Shown here in pieces: positions 8,347 through 18,057 of a stretch of DNA of 64,000 nt (positions are counted from its first letter, which is position 1; each line of letters begins with the position of its first letter). This stretch comes from Anthostomella pinea (lineage: Eukaryota; Ascomycota; Sordariomycetes; Xylariales; Xylariaceae). The notes under the pieces were generated by a model, which had not been told where the DNA came from, made no database searches, and worked only from the letters and a program-made list of their open reading frames with translations. The stretch spans positions 3,968,001-4,032,000 of the forward strand of contig CAUWAG010000007.1 in the NCBI GenBank assembly GCA_963556695.1. Direction: 5' to 3'. The translations under genes and the position numbers were made by a program.

Positions 8347-11270
8347 CAAAATCAAAACCCTATTTGGTCTTTTAAAGGACTATTTTTTTTAGAGGGTATT
8401 TTTCTTAAACCCTATTTTAATAATTATCATAAAGGTTATAAATGCGGTAAAAAAAATTGGTTAAAGCTTATAAAATAAGTAAAGTATCTAATAAAAACAT
8501 TATAATAGAATGCGCTTACTTTATAGGTATATACTATTATAAGTCTTACAGTTAATAAGTAAGTCTTCAGGCTTGAATATTTTATTATTACATTTAAATA
8601 TCTGCTTATTGAGAATTCTTTATTTATAAGTTTTATATTTGATAAAAGAGTTTCAAAAGCCATAATTATTTAAATGTTTAATTTTACTCTCTGATTAATA
8701 AATAGATTCTTTTATTAAAAACTACGATTTTTTCCCGGATAATTTTACTAATAATAACTCTTTAAATATAATAAGCATTCATTATATTATACTTTATAGA
8801 CTCATCAATGTGGGCTTCAAATTGAATTTTTTTAACTCATTAACGTCAAATTCTTATAATTCTTTTACCCTTTTTAAAACTATATTTTTATAATTATATA
8901 TTTATAAATATTTTATGAATAATATACGGGGGTTTTTAAGGTTATTTCTTTATAAACTAATTACAAAAAAGCTTATAAAACGACTTTTGTTTTAACTTTA
9001 TTTTAAAAGTACGATTTAAAAATATTAAAAATATTAAACGACTTTTAATTATATATTATACATCAGGTTGCTTTTTATCGCTTTAACTTCTAATATAATA
9101 ATATATCTTTAATACTCGTCTGGTTTTTTTTGGATTAGGTATACATAAAATTCAATTCTCTATTTAAATAGTAGTTTATTCATGACGATAGTAAAGGACT
9201 CATTATTTATTTTAATAATTTTAATGGTTTACCCGTACTTTTTCATTTATGAAATACACTCTATAACGGTTTTAAAGCCTTTTTTATTAAATATTTCATA
9301 ATAAAACAATAACAACGTAATATATATAATTAAATATATTACGGTTATTACTTTTTTAACGCCGTTTTTCGCTTTTAAAGCTTGTTTAATCGATATTTCT
9401 ATAATAATATATTTTTATAATCTTTAAATTTAAATTTTTGTAGAAAAGCAATTTGTATGGTTTTAGAGAAGTATAACTTTTATATCTATACATTCACAAA
9501 CCTTTTAAAAGAGTATTATAATACTAAAGATTAAAAATCAATACATTTTTATTTAAAAGGATCATTATCAATCGATATTTTCAAATTTTAATTCTAAAAT
9601 TATTATTCGTTTCTATAATCTTTTTGTAAAATTTAATAAATATATGAAAAATAAATCTTAAGTTCGAAACAAATAAATCATAAGATAAATAATTTTATAT
9701 TAAATAAGAAGCTTAACAAAATTTACTGTTAATTGGTTTTTTTTAAATATAAGTTTTTTTTGTCTTGTACCGTTATTTTTAACTTTTTTGGTTTTGCCTT
9801 CTTTATATGTTAAAAGCTTTTAGTTGCTTCATAAAGTTCTAAATCTTTTAAAAAAAAAAAATTTTTATTTGACTATTGTTGTGGTAATCCAGGGGTCAGA
9901 ATGGGATGGATAATAGTCTGTGTCTTGACTATAGATCCATGGGGGAGATTCCCACCTAAATACATGTGTGACAGCCCTTTGATGCCCTGCTGCCTGACAG
10001 CGAACAACAAACCTGCCACTGGTCACCATAATGGACCTTTCACCCCCTTTGGGCCCCTTCCACCCCTATCACCTGGCGGACAGCTGCAGCCAATACCTGA
10101 CAGCACCACAATGCTCACAATTATACATTCATAATTAATAAAGTTATAACCTTATTTATTATATATACAGCACTTACTTCTATAACAAAAAGTATTGGTA
10201 ATAAAGGTTTTAACACGTACTTTTTTAAATGGCGCTCTTTAATGAGATTGAAAATTAAATAAAACATTTTTTATAAAAAGAATTCTTTCCCTAAATTTAA
10301 TATCATTATTTTATAAAGTTACTTTTAAAAAAAAAAAAGCTTTAAGGTCTTTTTATGGTTATTAGCTTTTTATATACTTATTTAAGTTTTAACCCAACTC
10401 TAAATTTTTAAATAATTAGCAATATTTTTTTAATAATTAATAAAGTTTATAACAAGCTTATCTAGAAGCTTTAATAAATATTTATAATTGATAAAAAATA
10501 TTTAATTAATTTAAAGTCTCGGGTATATTAGGGAAAAACACTATAATATATAACATTTATTATAACATTTCTTTATTTATTTATTTAAGTAACATTCTTT
10601 TAAAAGATAACTGTATTATATATATTGATAACCATTATTAATATATTTGTCGGAAATAACTTTGTAATTTAAATATAAATAAAAATCTAATCTTATAAAG
10701 GTTAGTCTAATCGAAAAAAAAGAAATTAAATTTAAATATTTCATTTTAAATATTTTATTTTGAAGTTTTTATATTTCTTTTTCTCTCGTTCATATATACC
10801 TTGAAGCTATAATTAAATTCACTAGTTATTATCATTTAAGCTGTTATAGTTGCTAGTTTTAGCTTGATAACTTTTAAAACTTAAACGCGTTAAAAAAGTT
10901 AAAAAAGCGTAGAAACTTTAAATTTAAAGTCGATATATTTTTAAAGAATAAAAAACCGATATTAATGAAATCTTTATATTATACATTTTAATTTTTCATA
11001 TTATAATTTACATTTCATCAACTTTATAACAGCTACTATATTATCATTGGTCGCGTTATTTACAATATTTCTCACGTAAATATATGTTTAAACTAACGGT
11101 AAACCGCGCGATTTAATCAAAAATAGTTATAAAATAAACATTAATTTAAAAAATACTTATTAATTGGAGCTTATAACTATTAAATAATGTAATCAAGGTT
11201 TATATAATTAAAAACCCTATATTTTTAAAAAGTTAATAAGTTATTATTATGTAAAAAATCTTCTGTTAAA
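8347..11270. other. AT-rich RIP-like tract
   Basis: Nearly 3 kb of very AT-rich sequence with no coding frames. The open stretches here are AT-bias artefacts. It is interrupted only by the GC-richer island at 9877-10119. The original repeat is too degraded to identify by eye. Confidence 0.75.
9877..10119. mobile_element. Probable solo LTR (243 bp) inside AT-rich DNA
   Basis: This sharply bounded, ordinary-composition island starts TGTTGTGGTA and ends GCTCACA. ACTAT precedes it and ATTAT follows it, a 5-bp duplication differing by one C/T transition. The 234-bp frame from 9901 is proline-rich and resembles no protein I know, so I treat it as spurious. Confidence 0.55.
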
Positions 11271-11596
11271 ATGTTACAGCATACTATAAGGCCCAAATGC
11301 CCTGCTAGTATACTGCCACCTCTATACAAGCCACTGTAGCTTGCGTGCCATCTAACATATTACTGGCAGTGCAGTTGGCGGCCCGGCAGACGAGCTCTCC
11401 AAGCCAAGTGCAGCTGTTTCTCAGCTGGCAGGCTCTCGCCGTTACTGTAAAGACAGCTGCCCACGAACGACTCAACAATTTCTGACCTCATTCAACAATC
11501 ATCAACGAGGTACAACAGTCCCGGCCACCTACCGCACCAGGAACGTCACATTGCATTCCAGTTTATAGCAACTCTTCAGCCGCACATCAATCCACA
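11271..11596 (+). promoter_or_regulatory. Upstream region of the thioesterase gene
   Basis: Composition changes abruptly from AT-rich to normal near 11275. The last 100 bases before the ATG are CA/TC-rich (GCACATCAATCCACA just before the start), typical of a fungal 5' leader. I see no clear TATA box. Confidence 0.45.
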
Positions 11597-12073
11597 ATGG
11601 CCTCCAAAGAAAACACAACAAGTCCCGACGACGCCACAATCAAGTCGCACATCGAGCAGCTCGTCAAGACGCAGCTCCCCACCTCCGCTATCTACAACTT
11701 CCTCCTCTCAGACGTGCGCATCACCGCCACCACGCGCGGGACCGTGAAGGCGCGGCTAGTCCTGACGCGCAATCACATCAACTCGGGCGGCGGCATCCAC
11801 GGCGCCGTCTCGGCCGCCGTCGTCGACTGGGCCGGGGGCATGGCCATCGCGACCTGGGACCTGCGCGCCAAGACGGGCGTTTCGGTCGACATCCACGTGC
11901 GCTACCTGGCGTCGGCGCGCGAGGGCGACGAGGTCGAGATCGAGGGCACGGCCGAGAAGGTCGGCGGGAGCTTGGCGTTCACCACTGTCACTATTTCGAA
12001 GGTCGTGGATGGGGTTGTGGGGGATGTGGTGGCGAGCGGGACCCATACGAAGTATGTGAAGCAGCGGGTTTAG
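11597..12073 (+). CDS. Hotdog-fold thioesterase (4HBT/PaaI, ACOT13-like)
   Basis: This 158-residue single-exon protein is about the normal size for an acyl-CoA thioesterase 13-type enzyme, which hydrolyses CoA thioesters. Residues 62-83 read NSGGGIHGAVSAAVVDWAGG, the long hotdog helix with the HG turn (68-69) and an acidic residue (Asp77) at the usual catalytic position. Strands follow at VSVDIHVRYL (about 95-104) and near the end at VVASGTHTKYV. The ATG at 11597 is the first in frame and lies after a normal leader. The gene is intact and GC-rich although RIP-like DNA lies on both sides, so it is an island of preserved host sequence. The substrate is unknown. No clear mitochondrial presequence is visible. 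Confidence 0.88.
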   Translation: MASKENTTSPDDATIKSHIEQLVKTQLPTSAIYNFLLSDVRITATTRGTVKARLVLTRNHINSGGGIHGAVSAAVVDWAGGMAIATWDLRAKTGVSVDIHVRYLASAREGDEVEIEGTAEKVGGSLAFTTVTISKVVDGVVGDVVASGTHTKYVKQRV

Positions 12074-12890
12074 GGCTTGTCTGAGATTGATGGTGCAGTG
12101 CTGAGTTGGGGGGGTGTTCCTCATGATTGACCGTTTACGATTATGGGTTGGATTGCTTGCAGTGGGATAGACGGCTGGCAAGTCGCTAGACGGACGTGTG
12201 ACGAGAGAGACATTAGATCCTAGAGCAGTGTGAATGTATACAGGTCACTTGTTTCCATAGAAAGAACGGAGATGCCTGGGCGTGTCGCCGGCCATGGAGA
12301 CGGGTCAGGCAGTCTTTCAAGATATCCAAGAGAATCGATCCTGGTCGATGAAACCATAAGCAAGCTGATGCGTGCGCGCGCGCGACTATTCGCGACGCCT
12401 CTAGCAAAGACCAACAGCATTGTCCTTGCCCAATCCTCATACGGATCCGTATCTAAAGGATACTATACCCAGAGCTAGACATGATAGCTGCCGCGCGGCT
12501 TCCGGAGCGGTTTGTTGACCCAGCCTCCGCTCGTACGCCTTGATCTCCACCTTCCTCCCGCACCTTGACACACTTCTAGCAGGGCCCCGACAGCAATGTC
12601 ACCGCAGACAAGGAGACCAAGGCGTTGATACCCGGCCCCCGGGCATGGGGTCTGTTCCTCACCGCAACCCCTGGATGCCATTATGCGCCAGTGGCCGGCG
12701 TATAGATGTCTATGTAGTTTGTTGCAGGCACGCTCCTAGCGCTAATACATGTTACACCGGCTGTGGTAAAGGGACCCGAGTCCACAGAAATAATCTTCTT
12801 GTTTTACAGCATAAAAATACACCCGCACTCGGCGGGTTACTACTGCAGCAAGGACGCCAGACTTTATGACTTAATGCCTGTCAGCCAAAA
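12074..12890. other. Downstream of the thioesterase gene; no gene seen
   Basis: Normal-composition sequence containing the 3' end of the thioesterase transcript. Short frames on both strands lack family resemblance. A (GCGC)n-like run lies near 12371-12382. Confidence 0.5.
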
Positions 12891-12904
12891 AGAATATTGA
12901 AATT

Positions 12905-13195
12905 TTTTTTCCCTTTCTGAACCGTATGATTTTATACGGTACTGGAGGCGCAGGCAAACGACTTTTACTTTTTAAAAAAAAAAATTTAATTCCGGATCTA
13001 CTTTAAAGACTTAATATTCGAATCCGGGCAAAAACTCCTTTTATCTTTTTCTTTTTTTCAAATCCCGTATTTATTTTAAAGACCTAGTCTTTAAATCCGA
13101 GTAAAAATCGGGGTTTTTTAAAATCTTGTATCTGGTTTAAAAACCCTAGCTTCAAATCAAGATAAGAATGACTTTTACTTTTTTCCTTTAGTTTT
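12905..13195. repeat. Imperfect tandem repeat, three to four units of about 65-70 bp
   Basis: Successive units share the order AATCCxGxATxTA - TTTAAAGACxTA - AATCCGGGCAAAAA - CTTTTAT/CTTTTAC separated by T runs. The clearest units start near 12974, 13044 and 13118. They differ mainly by C/T and G/A transitions, so this looks like a RIP-degraded tandem array. Confidence 0.5.
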
Positions 13196-13251
13196 TTAAA
13201 TAAAATTAAACCTGTTATTTAAAACTAAAGAAACACAACTTTTTTTCTTTT

Positions 13252-13507
13252 TGTCACGAAGCGTAAATATAGAGTGGAGGTAACAGTCCTGCTTTCACTA
13301 CGTACGTGTAAGAATCTCTCGGTAGGGAGGGGAAGAAGGATCTGACCCGCCAGCTAATTCTGGTGGGATTAAAGATCCTTCAACCCGCCCCACAATTACC
13401 CAATCTAGTACAGCTGTGGCAACACGTCCTGTGCGCCAGGTCACCTGATGCAGCGCACTGACCACATCGATGGGCTGACAGACGTACAGGAGGTCAGACC
13501 GTCAGAC
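13252..13507. other. GC-richer island in AT-rich DNA, origin unclear
   Basis: It starts near TGTCACGAAGCG and ends near CCGTCAGAC, with sharp composition edges like the LTR islands. I could not find a matching 5-bp duplication or clean TG..CA ends. It may be a damaged solo LTR or a remnant of host sequence. Confidence 0.4.
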
Positions 13508-13919
13508 TTTTATTTAAAATAAATAAATCATTTACCTTAGAAATCTAGAGTTTTAAACCGGATATAAACAAGCTTTTTATTTCTTTTTAAAAAAAATTAT
13601 TTAAATGTTCAATAAAAGACTAATGTTTAAATTAAATTAAAAGCATTTTTTTAGTAAAAACTATTATTTTTACAAAAATCACTGTTTAAACCTTTTTAAC
13701 CCCTTTATTTATTCGTTTAAACAATTAAATAATTAAACTTAAATAGTTTTCTTTATTTATTATTAAGCATTTAATTTTAATCAATTTTGAGTTCATCTAA
13801 TTTTAAAAACTATTAACATAAAGTAAGCCTTTATACTAACAAATAAACTAAATTAACATATTTTATTTAATATGTAATATAAAAGCTTTAATGTAGCCAC
13901 TTGAATTATTAATGAATAT

Positions 13920-14133
13920 TGTGACGGCCTGCACAGATCTTCCCACATGACAAGCGGATACTTCACAATAGGGGAAGGATCTGACCAGAGGATCCCCTTA
14001 AAGGGGCAACCTCACACTGTATTTATCTCTCTCCCTCGCTTCTTTTCCTCTCTAGTCTTGATATTCTCGTCAATAGAGTAATAGCTGCTTGCTGCCGGCC
14101 ATGTCCTAGCTTCTCAGTACGCTCGCCGTGACA
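13920..14133 (+). mobile_element. Solo LTR, 214 bp, with target duplication AATAT
   Basis: It begins TGTGACGGCC and ends CTCGCCGTGACA, with 8-bp inverted ends TGTGACGG/CCGTGACA. AATAT precedes it (13915-13919) and follows it (14134-14138). It is nearly identical to the LTR at 27385-27601, which is attached to retrotransposon coding sequence. That shows it is a true LTR rather than a MITE. Confidence 0.9.
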
Positions 14134-14833
14134 AATATGTAATAATATGCTTAACTTTTTAACTATTCTTTTGATGTATGACTTTTTTATTGATTTAAAA
14201 GAGTCATCGTTTAAGCTTTTATGAAATAATTATGACTGTTTAAAAATTAGTTTAATCATTCCTTATTAATTTATCGATTTATTGATTTTTTTATAATCAA
14301 TTTAAATGTTTAATTAAGATAGTCTTTAAAAAAAGCGAAATAAATCTTAAATCAAAGATTTGCTTTGATTTCCCGGATATAATAAATGAAACTTTTAACA
14401 AGAATACGAGATTATAAAGTTTTCTTTATTTATCACCTGTAATACGGATCGTTTACTTTAAAACTCTCTCGATTTGATATAAAAAATTCAAACAAATATA
14501 TACGCGCTATTAACTATAGGTTATATTATTTTAACGGCACTTATAATTTTACAATATAATACGGTAAGAAAAGGCTTTAACTAGTGATTATGCGTTAATA
14601 ACGCCTTTTTAAAGAACAATATAAAAAACTGAAGAAACTGTTAAAGATATATTATTATCCTTTTCTTAAACGCTTAAAAACTAATAAATAAATCATATTT
14701 ATTTACTTTAAACGTTCGAGCCGAATTATTCAATATTACGTAACTAATAAAAAAGCTATTTTTAATAAGCTTTCTAAAGCGCTTTTTTTCAAATTATTAA
14801 AACTTTTATTTTTCAAATCTAATAATAAGTTAT

Positions 14834-15036
14834 TGTGAGATTTCAGAAGGGTCATAAGCCTTGTGGGTGTGAGCAGTCGCTGCGAACGTTGTTGTCATTC
14901 TCAAGTATGCTCGGCATGGCTAATCTACAGCTAAATACCATACTGCACCATGCCAGGGTGTATCCATTGTTTCCTTGACAACCCCTTAGTGGGTACTACA
15001 CCTAAGGGCACCATATCTGGGATCTAACATCTGACA
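14834..15036. mobile_element. Solo LTR-like insertion, 203 bp, with target duplication GTTAT
   Basis: It begins TGTGAGATTTC and ends CATCTGACA. GTTAT is duplicated at 14829-14833 and 15037-15041. It is a GC-normal island in AT-rich DNA and belongs to a different family from the 214-bp LTR. Confidence 0.75.
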
Positions 15037-15610
15037 GTTATTAATTTAATTCTTCGTTTAAAAAGTTATTAGGCTTTAAACGAAATTTCGTTACATTAAT
15101 GTTTACTCTTATTAATTTAAATAAAAGGTTTAAGAAAACTATTACGGTAAGTTAAATAAAAATAAATAAAATTGCTATAAACGGCTTTATTAAGATATTG
15201 TTTAAAATGAAGTATTAAACCTTCTTTTGACATTTTGAAATAAGAAATATGATATTTCTTTCAAAGTAAATAAAAATAAATCAAAAGCTTAGAAAGAGTT
15301 ATTGATTTAAATACCAATTAAAAAAAATTTAACAATTAGTGTATTTTATAAGTTTTGAAACCCTAAAATCTCGCCTTGAAAACATTATTAAACAGATTAA
15401 ATATCAAAGTTATTTGAAAAGGTATATTAAATAGTACGTAAGTTATAATAACTTTTTAAAGAGTAATGATATATTAACAAGGCATTTAGGCCTTTTAATA
15501 TGTTATAACATACTAATAAAAGATTCTTCACATAATAACAATCTATTAGAAATTACCAGAATACAACGTTTTTAACCATATAAACCTTAATCACGCTGTT
15601 TGACATAATA

Positions 15611-15921
15611 TGTTGAATGGGGGCCGGAGATAGACACCGGAAGATTGTGACGGAACGCTCACCATAACCACCATGCCACGGCTGTTCCTCCCAAAAGGAT
15701 GTCGAATATCAAGCGTGGCAGCTTGACATTCAATGGTGGTACATGTACTCATGTCCGGGCTCCAGGACTCACCACATGGGCTACCTATACCAGACCATGA
15801 CAAAGATCTCCAGTGGGGCAGAGACACACAGGACATCTGACCCACCAAGAAGACAGATAATCAATCTCTGCACGCAGAGCAGAACAAGCAATAGCATCAA
15901 TCAACATCCGTGTATTCAACA
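15611..15921 (+). mobile_element. Solo-LTR-like insertion (copy B, TGTTGAAT family) carrying a nested insertion
   Basis: It begins TGTTGAATGGGGGCC and ends GTGTATTCAACA, with TAATA on both sides (15606-15610 and 15922-15926). Removing the nested element at 15646 and its duplication leaves 149 bp, exactly the length of copy A. Only scattered, mostly transition, differences from copy A are visible. Confidence 0.85.
15646..15802. mobile_element. 157-bp LTR-like insertion nested in copy B
   Basis: It starts TGTGACGGAACG, ends ACCATGACA and is flanked by AAGAT (15641-15645 and 15803-15807). The uninterrupted sequence is seen in the 61-kb copy (GGAAGATCTCCAG), which proves the insertion. The first eight bases match the 214-bp LTR, but the interiors look unrelated. 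Confidence 0.75.
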
Positions 15922-15926
15922 TAATA

Positions 15927-16398
15927 CACCACTCTCTCCTTCCCATCGCACGAGACCTCCTCTCATCGTCAAGCGACAATGATGACCATGCCGGGTACAA
16001 AAAGCGCGGGCCTGATTGATGACGGCTCCGATGACTCCTCCGGCGAGACCAACCATGGAGACGGCGCGCGTTGCTGTCTGCCGCGCGTGGATCGGCCTCG
16101 CGCTTCACCTCAGGCGCCGATGCTCTACATGTACAACCACGGACCACCGGGACCACCCAGCTGAATCTAAGCGGAGCCGCAACTCCCTTTACTTAAACGG
16201 CCGTAATTCCTGATGTCTATCGGTAAACGCGCTTTTCTCATTGCTTCTCATATCGCTGGTGCAATTGTTTGGCAAGACATCGAGTCATTCGTCTATTAGC
16301 TCAACTCTTACCACTATCGCGATCTGAGCCTCAACACCAAACCTACTTAGCTCCAAGGACACCATTCTTCTAAGGAGCCAAATCCAACAACACACGCA
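15927..16398 (+). promoter_or_regulatory. Upstream region of the GST-like gene
   Basis: Non-coding sequence with a CA-rich leader just before the ATG (CCAACAACACACGCA). The small frames at 15979-16213 have no family resemblance. Confidence 0.45.
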
Positions 16399-17572
16399 AT
16401 GGCAGCCCAAGAGCCGCAATCCCAGCCCTCGATAACCGTCTTCCGCGGCTGGGACGACCCCGGCAAGCTCGTCTGGTCACCCTATGTGATCAAACTAGAA
16501 GCACGCCTGCGCTTCGCCGGCCTAAGCTACACAACGGAAGCGGACTCGACACGGCAGTCCCCCAAGGGGAAGATCCCGTATATCGACTACGAACCCGCCT
16601 CCGTCCAAGGGACTGCGTCGTCAGCAGAAGCAACAGGGGTAGAGAAGCAACGACTCAGCGACTCAACCCTCATCATCAAGGCCCTGACAGAACGGGACGT
16701 CCTGCCAGACCTGAACGCAGCCCTGACGCCCGCGGAGTGCACGCACGACCTCGCGCTACGCGCGCTGCTGGAGGAGAAGCTGTATTTCTATCATGTTAGT
16801 CCTGCCTCATTCATTTATTCACTGCCTCACTCACCCTGCCCATACTACCCAACCGAACCCACATCCCAAGACCATCCCAAGAACCATATCAAGAACCAAC
16901 CCCCATCCCGACCCTCACCCCAAAAACCACCTCAAAAACCACTCCCCCCTCAATACTAACCAAAGCCCACGAACAGTCCTGGGAACGCTGGATAAAAAAC
17001 TACCCCACAATGCGCGACCACATCCTGCAGTCCATACCCTTCTGGCCCATGCGCTACCTCATCGGCCTGCTGATCCACCGCTCCACGACGGCGACGCTGC
17101 ACGGGCAGGGCACGGGGCGGTACTCGCCCGACGAGATCGCCGCGCTGCGGCGCGAGATCTGGGACGGGGTGGGTGACCTGCTCGTCGCTTCTAGGTGCAG
17201 GTCCAGGTCATCGGGAGGTGCAGCTAAAATAAACGAAAAGGAGGAGGAGGAGCCCTTCTGGGTCCTGGGCGGCGCGGCGCCCACCGAGGCCGACGCGTGC
17301 TTATTCGGGTTTATCGTCTCGGTTTTGATATGCGCGGCGTGAGTATCTCATCCCATCCCCGACACCCTCCTCTTAGCTGCTTCCCGGTTTCTCAACGTCG
17401 TTGAGAAGAAAAGGAGTGGAGGATTGAATGATGAAACCACTCAGTAGCTGACCATTGATTCGGTTCTAGCGGACCGGACTCACAGGACGTGGTCAGGAGC
17501 GTTCCGGTGCTCTTGGACTACGCAAGCCGGATCCACGACCGCTATTTTCCAGACTATGAGAAGTGGACGTAA
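16399..17572 (+). CDS. Glutathione S-transferase-like protein (metaxin/failed-axon type)
   Basis: Three exons are supported: 16399-16794, 16977-17338 and 17470-17572. Intron 1 (GTTAGT..ACAG) has a TACTAAC branch site. Intron 2 (GTGAGT..CTAG) has AGCTGAC. All phases join to one frame of 286 residues. The N-terminus carries a thioredoxin-like GST domain (SPYVIKLEARLRFAGLSYTT, then PKGKIPYI with the usual cis-proline). The C-terminal half has the helical GST region, including GGAAPTEADACLFGFI, the conserved metaxin/fax-type motif. A charged low-complexity loop lies before it. Relatives are cytosolic or mitochondrial-surface proteins of uncertain substrate, so glutathione transfer is not proven. 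It ends facing the convergent BLM10 gene. Confidence 0.8.
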
Positions 17573-18057
17573 TACCCTTCACTGCTGAACGGAGAAAGAA
17601 ACTCTCTAGAAGATGAACGAGTCAACACCCAACCTTTATAGGCTTCCGAGTTGAGCCCGCAAAGTGTTCGTAAGTAGAGAATGTCTTGAATACTACGCAC
17701 GCAATGTGATGCCTGGTCCACACAGCATTATGTACAACTAATGTTATTATCTCGGAGTCCACTGCTCCGCATGTGCAGGCTCCTCGTGATGTTCAAGGCC
17801 ATCTGCCCTGAAGCTGCCGATGCTTTGGAACCACTGAAGTCAGTATACACAATTTCCCTCCTTGTATCCAGCCCCTGAGATAGAGGCGTACGTTTGTACA
17901 CTCAGTTGTACTGGCGAAGGGACTCCGGTAAACCCCTCCCATTCTACCCATTCCTCGCAGTTGAAGGCGGATACTACTTCTCGGCCAACGACTTCCGGCC
18001 GCTGGATCCGTTGGGTCTCAAGGGGCAAGATCCCTCTTGCACTGTCTCTACAGGTTC
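17573..18057. other. Convergent intergenic region
   Basis: It holds the 3' ends of the GST-like and BLM10 transcripts. No gene is seen; the frame from 17862 overlaps the BLM10 3' side and has no family resemblance. Confidence 0.5.

Larger units (their letters stand above)
13508..15610. other. AT-rich RIP-like tract
   Basis: Very AT-rich with no genes. It is interrupted by two LTR-like islands (13920-14133 and 14834-15036) and bordered on the right by a third insertion at 15611. Confidence 0.75.

Noticed and set aside
9901..10134. 77-residue plus-strand frame
   Set aside because: It lies within the LTR-like island and runs past its end into AT-rich DNA.
13252..13507. Solo LTR at the GC island
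   Set aside because: No matching 5-bp duplication and no clean TG..CA pair could be found.
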